DNA of 64,000 nucleotides from Casuarius casuarius (Eukaryota > Chordata > Aves > Casuariiformes > Casuariidae), in assembly GCA_003342895.1 (NCBI GenBank), contig PTFA01000302.1, positions 573,959 through 637,958 of the forward strand. The letters run 5' to 3'. The position numbers and the translations under genes were made by a program. The notes beneath the pieces are model-generated. The model was not told the DNA's origin. It ran no database searches and saw nothing but the letters and a program-made list of their open reading frames with translations. This document shows, piece by piece, positions 51,899-61,984 of the stretch. How positions within the stretch are numbered: the stretch's first letter is position 1; each line of letters starts with the position of its first letter.

Positions 51899-52240
51899 GG
51901 CACACGCTCCCCGTCGCTCATGACGCGCACCACACGCGACAGCGACCCCCTCCCGACTCGTTTTGTCCCTGGACGACGCAGAAACGCGTCACAGCGGGTA
52001 GCTGAGGAAGCGGCAGAGCGGGGAACGGCCGACAACGGCGGCGGAAGCCCCTTGGCTTGACGGACAGGTCGGAAGGGCCAATCCGCTTCGGGCGTGGGGT
52101 GAGCGCCCCGCCCCCGCCTCGCTTTGGGGCCGCATCTGGTCTCTAGGCAACGGGCAGGGCCTGGCCGCGGCGGGCGGCGCAACATGGCGGGAGGCAGAGG
52201 CGGGGAAGCTTGGTTGGGCTGCGGTAAATATCCAGTCTCG
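51830..52240. promoter_or_regulatory. INIP: CpG-island promoter of INIP
   Basis: The density of CG dinucleotides rises sharply here, in contrast to AT-rich flanks. It contains a CCAAT box at 52078-52082 (NF-Y type), a GCGGAAG ETS-like site at about 52040-52046, a YY1-type aacatggcgg at 52181-52190 and CRE-half-like cgtca motifs. There is no TATA box, as expected for a housekeeping gene. The transcription start is inferred to lie around 51950-52080 on the minus strand. Plus-strand divergent transcription would be possible but no plus-strand gene is seen. Confidence 0.7.
51899..52060 (-). other. INIP: Presumed noncoding first exon of INIP (5' end uncertain)
   Basis: A donor of good quality, GTGCC|gtgagtga on the minus strand (51899/51898), sits inside the CpG island and would join to the acceptor at 50280. 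The exon carries one late ATG at 51919-51921 that opens an upstream ORF. The 5' boundary is a guess from the CpG island. Confidence 0.5.
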
Positions 52241-53575
52241 GCATTAAAATGCTGTTTATTTTTAATGGTTCCTGTTAGGGGCGTCACCCTGCATACAGGA
52301 TGAATTTAGAGCCGAGTGTGAGGCTCACAAATTCTAAAGGCACTTCAGGAGTCAGCGCGCTTAAGTGCCAAAAAAAAAAAAAAAAGTGAAAGACATGCTT
52401 AATTTTTACTCTCAGCCGTGAAGACTGAATTTGAGCACAGCAGGGAAGACTATTTTGCATGAATTCCAGGAAGGATTGCACATTCATATTTTTAAAGCAT
52501 GATTTGTTTTTGAAATGTCAAGTGACAAGTTTATAAGTCAGCCTGCCTTTTTTAAAGTGATTAAGTGTATGTTGGCGGCTGAGCCTTACACTTAAGAAGT
52601 AATCTATGACTTTGATTTTATGTGTTTGGAGTTAAAATACTTCATTCATTTGTGAGTGGGATCGCTAGTTTGACTCAAACCAAGCTGAGCAAGGATTTGA
52701 ACTCTGCCCCTTAGTATCTGTACCTCTGATCATATATGAGTAAAATAAATCCTTAAGAATTGCAAAAATTAAAAATGTAACAGACAGCAAATAGCTTGTA
52801 ATGGGGCCAGCACTGACCCCTGGCAATGTGGATAGACTGTCTCATGGCCTGCCTAAGGTTTATCTGCAGTTTTTTTTTTTTTTAACAATAGTAAACAAGT
52901 TTGCTAAAGGGCATTATTTGGAACAGAAGTGGATATGTAAGTAGAGAAAATCAGCTACTTTTTAATAAGTAAGTCTTAGTTCAAGGTTGTCTGTGGTTAG
53001 CCAAAGACATTTGAGATGTTTGCTTTTACTGCAGAATATTAAACTTTTTAATACTGAGACTTTGGAGCTCAGAGCCAGTGTATATAACATGAGTTTCTGC
53101 GAGAGAGATCGACAATTATGGCAAGGAGGATCTTGGATCAGGTAGTCTAGTGTTCTGTACACTGCAAGCCATTAAATTTAATCCGCTTAATCTTGTGTCA
53201 ACGTAGCTGTCGAAAGCAATTGACAGATTTTTAAGATCTGCTACTACATCCAACTATAGGCAATGATGTGGAAATAAATTACATTGTTGAGTGTATAAAG
53301 TGTATAAAAATCCCATCAGTATCTACAACATAATTCATTTGACTTAAAATAGTCCATTTTTATCTTTGGCACATGAGGCATGTTGTATTATGCATTCAAA
53401 TTATGTGATTGAGAATGTTCTGCTAATGCTGGTTGCTGTCTCTCCATGCATTTATGCCTACTTTTCAAAGCCTCACTAAGTGAAAATAAACTGTAAAACT
53501 GAACAAACATATGCCTAGAGACTTCTAACTTCCAGATTTTTAAGTTGGTTACCCTGATTTTTTTTGCCTGGTAAA

Positions 53576-53599
53576 ATGCGCATGTGCGCACGTGCACGT
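53576..53599. repeat. 24-bp perfectly alternating purine-pyrimidine tract
   Basis: The bases from atgcgcatgtg through cacgtgcacgt alternate purine and pyrimidine without a break for 24 positions and contain several CG steps. Such a tract favours Z-DNA under negative supercoiling. It lies about 1.5 kb upstream of the INIP promoter. Confidence 0.8.
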
Positions 53600-56500
53600 C
53601 TGTAAACCAAAACCAGCACCTGACCAGGCAGCAAACATCTGACAATCTGGGGAAGTTTTCAGTTGGCTTTAAGGACTACTACAGTTGTGTTGAAGGCAAA
53701 CATTGGTGCCTTTCCCACAAATGGGTATTATTTTCAACACTTCTGTTTGCGGAAACAGGTGATTGAGCTCCTTTCCTTCTTCCAAGCTCCTTTGTTTGAG
53801 TAATTGCTGACTGTGTCTTAGGAACTGTCATATGTGTTGCTTTTTCTTTCATGTAATCATCTGGTCTTGGATGCTCAGCAGTCCACTTCACCTGGAGATC
53901 TTGTATGTCAACTCTAACTGCTGAGATGCATTACTGGTGAAGAGCAGAGCTGAGCCCAAGCTAATAAGCCCACCTGTTGCATTTCTCTGCATTGGTGCCA
54001 GGACTGAAGATGTAAGTGATTCTGGGTAATGCCAGTTTAAGCCACACAGGCTTTTAGCTGCTGGGCTCTTCATTGACATAGCTAGCAGTGACAGCAAGAA
54101 ATAAGCAATGGACAGTGGGTTGGAGAGAAAGGGAGATGGGGAGAAAAGGAAGAGGTAGTAGGGACAAGGAAGATGAGTCATCAGTAAGGAAATTCAGCTG
54201 CAAAAAGCTTGGGACTCATTCATTCAGAAATTCTGTGCAAGTCTAACAAAAATTAATCACACTGGTAGCTTTGAGCATCTGTCTGAAAACATGCTACTGC
54301 CTCAAGTTAAATGATCCTTTGGCTCTGGGAAGAGTTTCATATCAGTAAATTAATTTCCTCCTTGGGTTATACAAACAAGAAGGAATGTACCTCCTCAAAA
54401 TATGAAAGGAGTCCAGTCTCTGGTAAACTAGAATCTTTTCATTTTTCCTGAAATTCCTTTCTTCTTCACTGAAATCAAATAAAAGATTAGAAAATGTAGC
54501 ATTTATATAATGTGCATTGGAGAGTCATTACAAAGTCTTCAGTTGAAGAAAAGGTTGTTCTTCAGCATTGCCTGGCAAATTTGGCCATGCTATTTCTTGA
54601 GCCAGTCATTCTGTTTCCCAGGCTGCCTGTTCCTGCCATCTTTGTGTAGAGGGAGCTCTGTATCTCACTAAATAAACAAGCAAAACCTGAGTTAAATGGC
54701 ATGTAATGCTGAATGATCATTAACTGCAGTGTTTCAGAGTAGCCCTGGGCAGTTCTATTCACTATAGGCTGCTTATAGTTGACAAAGCTTTGGCGAAACA
54801 GCAATTTAGACATTCTTTGGCCTAAGTGAAAATGGACTGTGTGGGATGACTCCTAGGCTTTAGAGAGAGAGCTTCTGGAATTGCACTGTTAGTTCTAGCT
54901 GGCAATGCTGCTCATACAGGTTCATTCCAAACACTCCCTTTTATTTCCTATATTTATTGTGTGTGTCACAAAAACTACACAAATTTGAGAATGTTTTAAA
55001 GTGGTTTTAAACATTTTAGTGGGATTACTTTTTGTGTTGCATTGCTTTAAGATACAGTTGCCATAGTAGTTGGAGTCCAGCTGCTTAAAAGACTCATGCT
55101 AAACTGATTTTTCATTTGATAACAATTTAGCCCACTTCCATTATTTATCACAAGTGCCCTATCCTCCCACAATTCTGTTTATTGCCTCCACACAAAATTC
55201 AACAGCTTTGAAGGCCTTTGATACAGCAAAAAACATACCCATTAGTTTAAGTATATGCATGTGCATGAATAGTGCTGTTGACCTGAAAGCTGTCTATGTA
55301 TAGAGTTAAGCATGTGCATAAGATTTACTGAGTTAGGGCCAAAGCCTACTTTCTTCGATCTCTGCAATACAAGACATGAGCTATAAAAGTATATGGAAGG
55401 AAGGAACCTTTTCTCAAAAGACTGCTGGATCTTAAGTTCTTAACATCATCTAGAATGCACATATTTCATACTGATTTCATATATGCTGACATGTAAACAG
55501 ACGCATACATTATCCTCCCCTAGCAGAGCACATGGTGAAAAGACAGTGGTCAAAAAAGATTATAGACACTAGAAAGAAAGATTTTACTGCCACTGACCTG
55601 ACAAACCAGCTGAGCTTGAAGATCTGGCTGGTATGGCCACCAATGTATCTTCTTATTTGTTGTCTTTACTGCCTGGAGAGTGCGCCATAGAAAAGAATCC
55701 TATCATTTAGGCTTAAAATAGAGTATTTGATGAAAAGCAGGTGAGTTTTATGTGTCTGGTCTAGTAAATAAGTTCAATCTGGAGTTATCCTTGTGCTAGT
55801 CATTATAAACCCTATTGCTGTTTCATGTCTCATTTTCTGAACAAGAAGAGGAAGAAGCATTACAAAAAGAATGTAGGATTTCTTACAAGATAACTGAAGG
55901 AGTTCTTTTCAGGCTCACACTGAGCAATTATGAAGCCATCTGCTATTATAAAAGCATCCTAAGTGCTACTGTTGTAGCAGGTCAAAACAGCAGTATTCCA
56001 CTGGTGCTGCCTATCTCTGGGTTTGTAAAAGGGTTATCCTACAGGTGACTTTCCATTATTATTAAGGAGTTGCTCCAGTTCTTGCTATGAAGGAAAGTGC
56101 TTGCTACTTAGTGTTGTATTGCTGCCATGTAATATAGTTGTTGCTGTGCCCAACACCTATGTCAACTTATGTTAAGATCAGGGATTTTGTTAAATAAAAA
56201 TTGACCTTTTCTAGAAGATTCAGACAGAGAAAGTATATAACTCTCAGCACCCACCACCAAACTGCACACACAGCTTCTATACAAACAGCTGCAGGTATCT
56301 AGTACATAATTTGACTCAACAGCACTGCGTAGAATCTGTTCAAAATTCCAGCTCTTGCTTATGCTGGCCCAGGTCTGACCTTTAGTAATGATAACAGGAG
56401 ATGTAACACACACAGAATGGTCTCCAGTGGGTGCCAGAGATGTTTAATAATAATATATCGCAGCCCTGGACAGCAAGAGATACAGTTAAACACAAGAAGC

Positions 56501-58877
56501 AATACAAGTGCTTCCTGTACTAACACGGCCTTAATGGGACTGCACCAGTGTTCTTGTAAAGCCCTGCTTTAGTCTGGCAGGATGTAGAAGGCTACCTGTT
56601 GATCCTCTGCCTATCTAGTTAAGCTATTCACAATCCAAGGAGTGGCATGTAGAAATTTGGTTTCAGTGATACAGAGGCAGAATTTTCTTCTTCAGAAAAA
56701 TAAGTGAAATTGATGGGTTTTGCCTTGCATTACTGAGATTCCTGATGCCCAAAGTGACCATTTGCCTTTTTTTACGGTTAGTGTTATAAGCGTGCCTATT
56801 CTGTTTTATCTTGCTTCTCAGCTGAGATGTGTAAACATTAGAAATGGTTAGGATTTTGCTAGGTGAGTGAGTCAGCTTTTCCAGATTAACTTGAGTTAAG
56901 AGATAGGCATTTAATTTCAGTCTCTTTAGTCAGTTACTGATTTTGATTCTCATTTTGCATTTTATTCTGTTGGTTTCATGCTCCACATGCTGATTTGTTT
57001 TAGCTTGGTCAATACTTAATGAAAAGAAAATTACCAATAAAAATGTCAGGGAAAATATAACAGTCATAAAATTATACCATCACAGTTGGTGGTAGGGAGT
57101 AGGAAATGGAGAGTGGAATATTACCATCTTTTTAATCATTCATAATCTTTTAGCAGAATTACGCATTTATTTATTTCAGTGCTTCTGTTCTTAGAAAAAT
57201 AGGTACTTCTCTCCCTCTTTTTTTTGTGATGCAGCTGGATCCAGATGACCCACACGCTCATGCATTTAGGGACATTCTGTTTGTGGGTGGAAGAAGTTTC
57301 CTATGAGAAGTCAGCTACGTGGCATACTTTTTCACTATTGTTTCACACACAAGAGATTTGGAGTTGATTAGGGCCTCTGTTGATAATGTTCAAGCCATGA
57401 CTAGTTTTAATCATGATATAAAATTTGCAGCCAACTGTAATTATTCAAATGCAAGTCTTAAAATGTTTTATATTCTCTCTTTTTAAAATCCCAGCTCTTG
57501 GACTCAAGTGTTTACATGTAGATTGTCATCTTCCATGTAAAAGGAAATGAGGTTTCCCTTATGGATGAAGAGAAAGCTAAAAATGAGCCTCAGCATGTGG
57601 TAAGAACTTGCTGAGAAGACAGCAAAGAAAGATCAGCCAGTTGCACATTTTTTAATTACAATTTTAAAGTAAGTTTGTTATATTTTGAGATCTGATTTAT
57701 GATTTTTGAACTCTTCTAGGTGTCAGTACAAAGGATGGCATCTGCTACTGAAATTATATGTAATTGTTAAACCTAGATCCCTGCCTACAGAAGTATTTAA
57801 GGATTTACGAATCATTGAAATCAGTGAGAGGTAGGCACCTGCCTTTCAGTTTGGTCTTTAGTCCTTAAGAGACTTACGGATACTCAAACCTTTATATTTG
57901 GTTTCACAAAATGCATGTTATTATCAGAAATGTGTTGAAGCGAATATTCCTATTAAAATGACCCAGGGATCAATACAGGAAAGAGACCCGCTCAACACTT
58001 AACTGTCTTGACTTTATGGTATAGGAATTGTGAAATTTAAACGTAACTATCATAGTGAGAATTTAGGAGTATAACCACTATAATACCAGTATAATACAAG
58101 ATTGGGCCCATAGTTCTCATTGTGTCAAAACTCCTTTTGATTTAAATAGAAAGTTCCCTGGATAGGAGTTGTAGAATTAAGCTTTAAAAGTCTATGATAA
58201 ATGAGGGAAAGAACAGATTTTAATTTTGCGCATCATCTTCAAAACCTAACACACTTTCCATTTTAATGGTACATAATGGTACATGTACATGGTACATTCA
58301 GCAGAGCACATTCTTGTGCAGATCAGGCTGCCCCCTAATATGGAAAGTTGCTCCATGTTAAATGCCAGGTGCAGAACAGAAAAAGGGAGAAGCAGACTTG
58401 GTAAAAGTAGACAGAACATCTAATTATATACCAAATTAGGGTGTCTTTTTTCATTGTGACCAGGTTTGCTTATTTTTCTGGATGAGATTCCTCCTATTAA
58501 TGTCTTTGGTACATTTTCCAGCCAGAGTTCAGCTTGTTTGAATCCACAGGTGCATAAATCTTTTTGTATTTTGCATATACTCCTCCAGTTTGTTATTTAA
58601 AAATGTTTCTAAGTAGCTAGTGTTAGATAAAAAGAGGAAGGATGACATGTTTCAGCTCCAAGCAGAAACCATCCAAGCAACACAGAGAAATGCAATTAGT
58701 AGACAGAGGCAGAAAGCACACTGCCTTTACATACAGTATTCATAGGGAGCTAGATCAGTAAGTAAATCACTGGAAGGGTGCTTGCAGTTTTATCCTTGTG
58801 TAGGAGAAAACTGAGAGATGACCTCATGTCACTTTAGAAACTAGACATATGGCTTCTATAGCAACAGGCATGGTATA

Positions 58878-59620
58878 AATTACAGAATCATTCAGGTTGG
58901 AAGGGACCTCAGGAGGTCTCTAGCTCAGCCTAAAAGCAGGGTCAGCTATGAGGTCAGACTGGGCTGCTCAGAGCTGTATCCAGTTCGATTTTGAAAACCT
59001 TCAAGGACGGAGAATGCATAACCTCGCTGGGCCCCTGCTCCACTGCCTATCCTCAAGGGGAAAAAGGTCTTTCTTGCATCCTTCAGGAACTTTCCCTGCT
59101 TCAGCTTCCCTTGCCTCTCACCCTGCTGCCAGTTACTGCTGTGAGGAGCCGGCCTTTCCTCCTCGCTCCCCTTCCTGTCCGTGCCAGCGGCTGCAAGGTG
59201 CCCTGAAGCCATCCCTGCTCCAGGTGAGCCAGCCCAGCCCTGCAGCCTCTCCTCATAAGGCAGGGGCTCCAGCCCTGACAGCTCAGGGGCCTCCCTGAAT
59301 CCGCTCCGGTTTGTTGATGTCTTTCTTGTACTGGGGGCACAAAACTGGATGCAGTATTCCTGATGTGGCCTGAAGAGTGCTGAGAGTCTTGCCTTGATTT
59401 CTTGGCTGCACTCCTGTTCATGCTGCCTAGGACACTGGTCTTTGCTGCAAGGGTGTACTGCTGGCTCCTGCTCATCTTGCTGCCCACCAGGCCGATAGGC
59501 TTAATGGATATGAATTCTTTTCTACCTCCGCAGAGCTTGTGCGTGCCCAGATTTCCAGGTTTTGACAGTGTTGATGTAAGCTGCCTTGATAGGCTTCATT
59601 TGGAGATGGGTTTTGAGTTG
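58878..59620 (-). mobile_element. CR1 LINE fragment, 3' portion, reverse orientation
   Basis: Read on the plus strand it begins with the reverse complement of a CR1 3' end: cagaatcattcaggttggaa, gggacctcaggaggtctcta, and so on. It continues through tgaaaaccttcaaggacgga, ggccctgctccactgcc-like text, tcctcataaggcaggggctc, agccctgacagctcaggggc, gtactgggggcacaaaactg, gatgcagtattcctgatgtg and ctgcccaccaggc. The match weakens beyond 59530. It is antisense relative to SNX30, about 2.2 kb upstream of its start codon. Open frames on both strands of this block (58946-59487) are remnants of repeat sequence and not host genes. Confidence 0.92.
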
Positions 59621-60879
59621 GTAACACGGATGATGATGCTTAAAGGAAAAGATAGGAAAAGCTCTTGCTAACTTCTATGTCTTTGAGGCACAGGCTTTTA
59701 CAAAACTGCAGGAAACTGGTCCCAAAGCAGTGTGACAGATAATTAAACCTACCTGCTGGTTTGTTGCAGTAGTTTCCACATAAGTTTTGGATATTCTAGA
59801 AGAAAGCTGGGGTGCATTTATACTGGCTGGTACGTGTTGCTTCCTTTCCTTGGTAGATAAATATGTGATCATTTCTTAAGTGTAACACGGCATATTTCAG
59901 CACCTTTTTCCCATTGGGAGCTGGAATTCTTTGGGGCTTTTGAGTGTTCCCACAATAGGAACATTAAATAATATGAAATAGTTTTTTATAGTAAGGAATG
60001 ATTGTTTCATTGCTCTCCCTGTGATAAATAGCATTTCTTTATGTAGTGAAAGTTCGCAGTATTGAACTCCCAATTTTGTCCTGCTGCAGTGCCAGCAGAG
60101 TTGACACCGCTAAGGCTTGCTAATTTTCCTTAATATAGTAGTTCTGCCCTTTTGATTTCAGTGGGTTGTACTCCACTAAGAAAAGTTAAATATAAACTAA
60201 AATGTTTACAGCATCTAAGTCTCATTTAGTCAAATATATTTCTATAAATCTTTATATATTTATATATACACCCATAAAGACTGATAGAAGTTTTTTTCTA
60301 ATAGTGATCCTGCTGTCCTCCCAATAGCATGTTGTTCTATTATATGCAATTAGTGCTGAACACATTATTCACAAAGAATAATTTATCAGACAGATGTAGC
60401 TGCTCTATTGGCTCAGGGAATATCTTAGACTGTGATTTTCTCCTATTTATTAATTATTTAAAAGTCTTCAGCACTTTTTTCATGTTGTTAACTGTGGATA
60501 GATAAGTAAATTCTTGTAATCGATACATGCTGTTGCACAAATTCACGTGAATCACTTCTGTGACACATCTTTCCACTTACTTTAACAAATTATAATAAAG
60601 CCTGAGTTTAAGGTTGCCTGAAAAAGTACCATTTTTTTTCCACACAGCATCTGAGTAAACTTTTCAGTGTGTCTTCTTAAACATTCATTTTTTTCAGTGT
60701 AAGAATTCTTTGCAGTGAATTACAAACAGCCTGCTTCACTATGAAGCATCGCTCCACAGAAATGCGAGACCTCTCACGAGCAGCGAGAGTGAGCACATGA
60801 CAAATGTTGAAAGGAACACGTTTCTTTAATTTGCTGGCCTAACTTGCAAGGCATTTCTTGCCTGTCTGCGACATAGGCC

Positions 60880-61070
60880 CCGCGAGCTGCACGCAGAGGA
60901 AGGCCGCTGCTTGCCCCCGCGCCTGTCGCTGCTGCTGCGGCAGCGTGCAGCACGCTGGCTGAGAGCAGCGGCACTGCACGACTGCCCGTTACCTCTGCGA
61001 GCTAAGGCCTCCCTGGTGGGACTGAGGAAGGCGCATGCTTAACTGCGCTCACGGTGAGTGGGTCACTGCC
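60880..61070. promoter_or_regulatory. GC-rich patch upstream of SNX30
   Basis: About 190 bp is enriched in CG and GC-rich words, including gctgctgctgcggcagcgtg, and can fold on itself (cgctgctgctgcggcagcg). It may be the upstream shoulder of the SNX30 CpG island or a separate regulatory element. No exon is recognised. Confidence 0.35.
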
Positions 61071-61344
61071 ATTTTAGCGACTGTTAGGCCCGTATAGTTA
61101 CTGACATGGGCTGCAGTCCCGCAAGCACTGGAAATTTTTGGGAGAGCTAGCTCCCCTTCCGATGCGCGGATAGTTTCAAATCAGTTGTGTGAACTGGACC
61201 TAAAAAAAAAAAAATTTTTTTTCCCCCTTGCCTTTATCATTTCACACTAGAATTAGATCTGTGCCCGGGGGGGGTCACGGTCAGAGCGGGGGCAGCGCAG
61301 GAGCCGGGCAGGAGGCGGGCTGCCAGGCTTTATCCGGCGGCGCT

Positions 61345-61380
61345 GCCACGGGTCGCGGCCCCGCCACGGGTCGCGGCCCC
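61345..61380 (+). repeat. Tandem duplication in the SNX30 CpG island
   Basis: Two adjacent copies of an 18-base unit (gccacgggtcgcggcccc, with one base of variation at the junction) lie about 50 bp before the assembly gap. Tandem GC-rich repeats like this may explain the assembly failure. Confidence 0.75.
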
Positions 61381-61428
61381 TCAGCGCAGCCCCCGCAAGG
61401 ACACACGGCGGCGCCGAGCCGCGGGAGG

Positions 61429-61763
61429 NNNNNNNNNNNNNNNNNNNNNNNNNNNNNNNNNNNNNNNNNNNNNNNNNNNNNNNNNNNNNNNNNNNNNNNN
61501 NNNNNNNNNNNNNNNNNNNNNNNNNNNNNNNNNNNNNNNNNNNNNNNNNNNNNNNNNNNNNNNNNNNNNNNNNNNNNNNNNNNNNNNNNNNNNNNNNNNN
61601 NNNNNNNNNNNNNNNNNNNNNNNNNNNNNNNNNNNNNNNNNNNNNNNNNNNNNNNNNNNNNNNNNNNNNNNNNNNNNNNNNNNNNNNNNNNNNNNNNNNN
61701 NNNNNNNNNNNNNNNNNNNNNNNNNNNNNNNNNNNNNNNNNNNNNNNNNNNNNNNNNNNNNNN
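61429..61763. other. Assembly gap (335 Ns)
   Basis: Unresolved bases sit in the middle of the SNX30 CpG island, immediately upstream of its start codon. The true length may differ from 335. Open frames drawn through it are meaningless. Confidence 1.
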
Positions 61764-61822
61764 GAGGCCAGGCGGCCTCGGCCCGCTCTCCCGCTCCGCT
61801 GCTCGGCCGCGGCCCCGGCGCG

Positions 61823-61984
61823 ATGTCGGGCGGCGCGGCGGGCACCGCCAAGCCGCTGCCGTCCTCCGGGCCCAAGTCGCTGCGGGAGATGCCGCATCCG
61901 CTGGCCACGTCCAGCAGCGAGGAGATGGGGCCGGCGCTCACCCCCAGCCCCGATCTGCTCCTGCCCCGCAGCATCGCCGACAAG
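61823..61984 (+). CDS. SNX30: SNX30 first coding exon (residues 1-54)
   Basis: The exon starts at ATG 61823 with G at -3 and ends at GACAAG|gtacgg in phase 0. It encodes an N-terminus including KPLPSSGPKSLREMPHPLA, TSSSEE and TPSPDLLLPRSIADK, which matches the disordered N-terminal tail of sorting nexin 30 (LPSTGPQSLRDMPHPLA..SSSEE..TPSPDLL..RS..DK). SNX30 is a PX-BAR sorting nexin, a partner of SNX4 in endosome-to-recycling-compartment traffic and autophagy. The PX and BAR domains are encoded by exons beyond the window. A few residues at the start (SGGAAGTA) are expanded relative to the human form as I remember it. Confidence 0.93.

Larger units (their letters stand above)
52241..61240. other. 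Intergenic interval between INIP and SNX30 (head-to-head)
   Basis: Nine kilobases of mostly AT-rich DNA separate the two divergent promoters. Besides the CR1 copy and the alternating purine-pyrimidine tract listed separately, it holds A and T homopolymers (52370-52385, 52871-52884), triplicated atggtacat words near 58265-58295 and an AT-rich stretch at 60230-60270. No open frame shows a recognisable protein. A GC-rich patch at 60880-61010 could be part of SNX30 regulation. Confidence 0.65.

Noticed and set aside
51412..52005. 197-codon proline-rich plus-strand frame at the INIP promoter
   Set aside because: Its residues come from the C-rich minisatellite (repeated PPPP and GSGLAPP-like units); the opposite strand gives glycine runs.
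58946..59487. Several overlapping 71-128 codon frames near 59 kb
   Set aside because: They are CR1 3' region sequence, which is noncoding or in the wrong orientation here.
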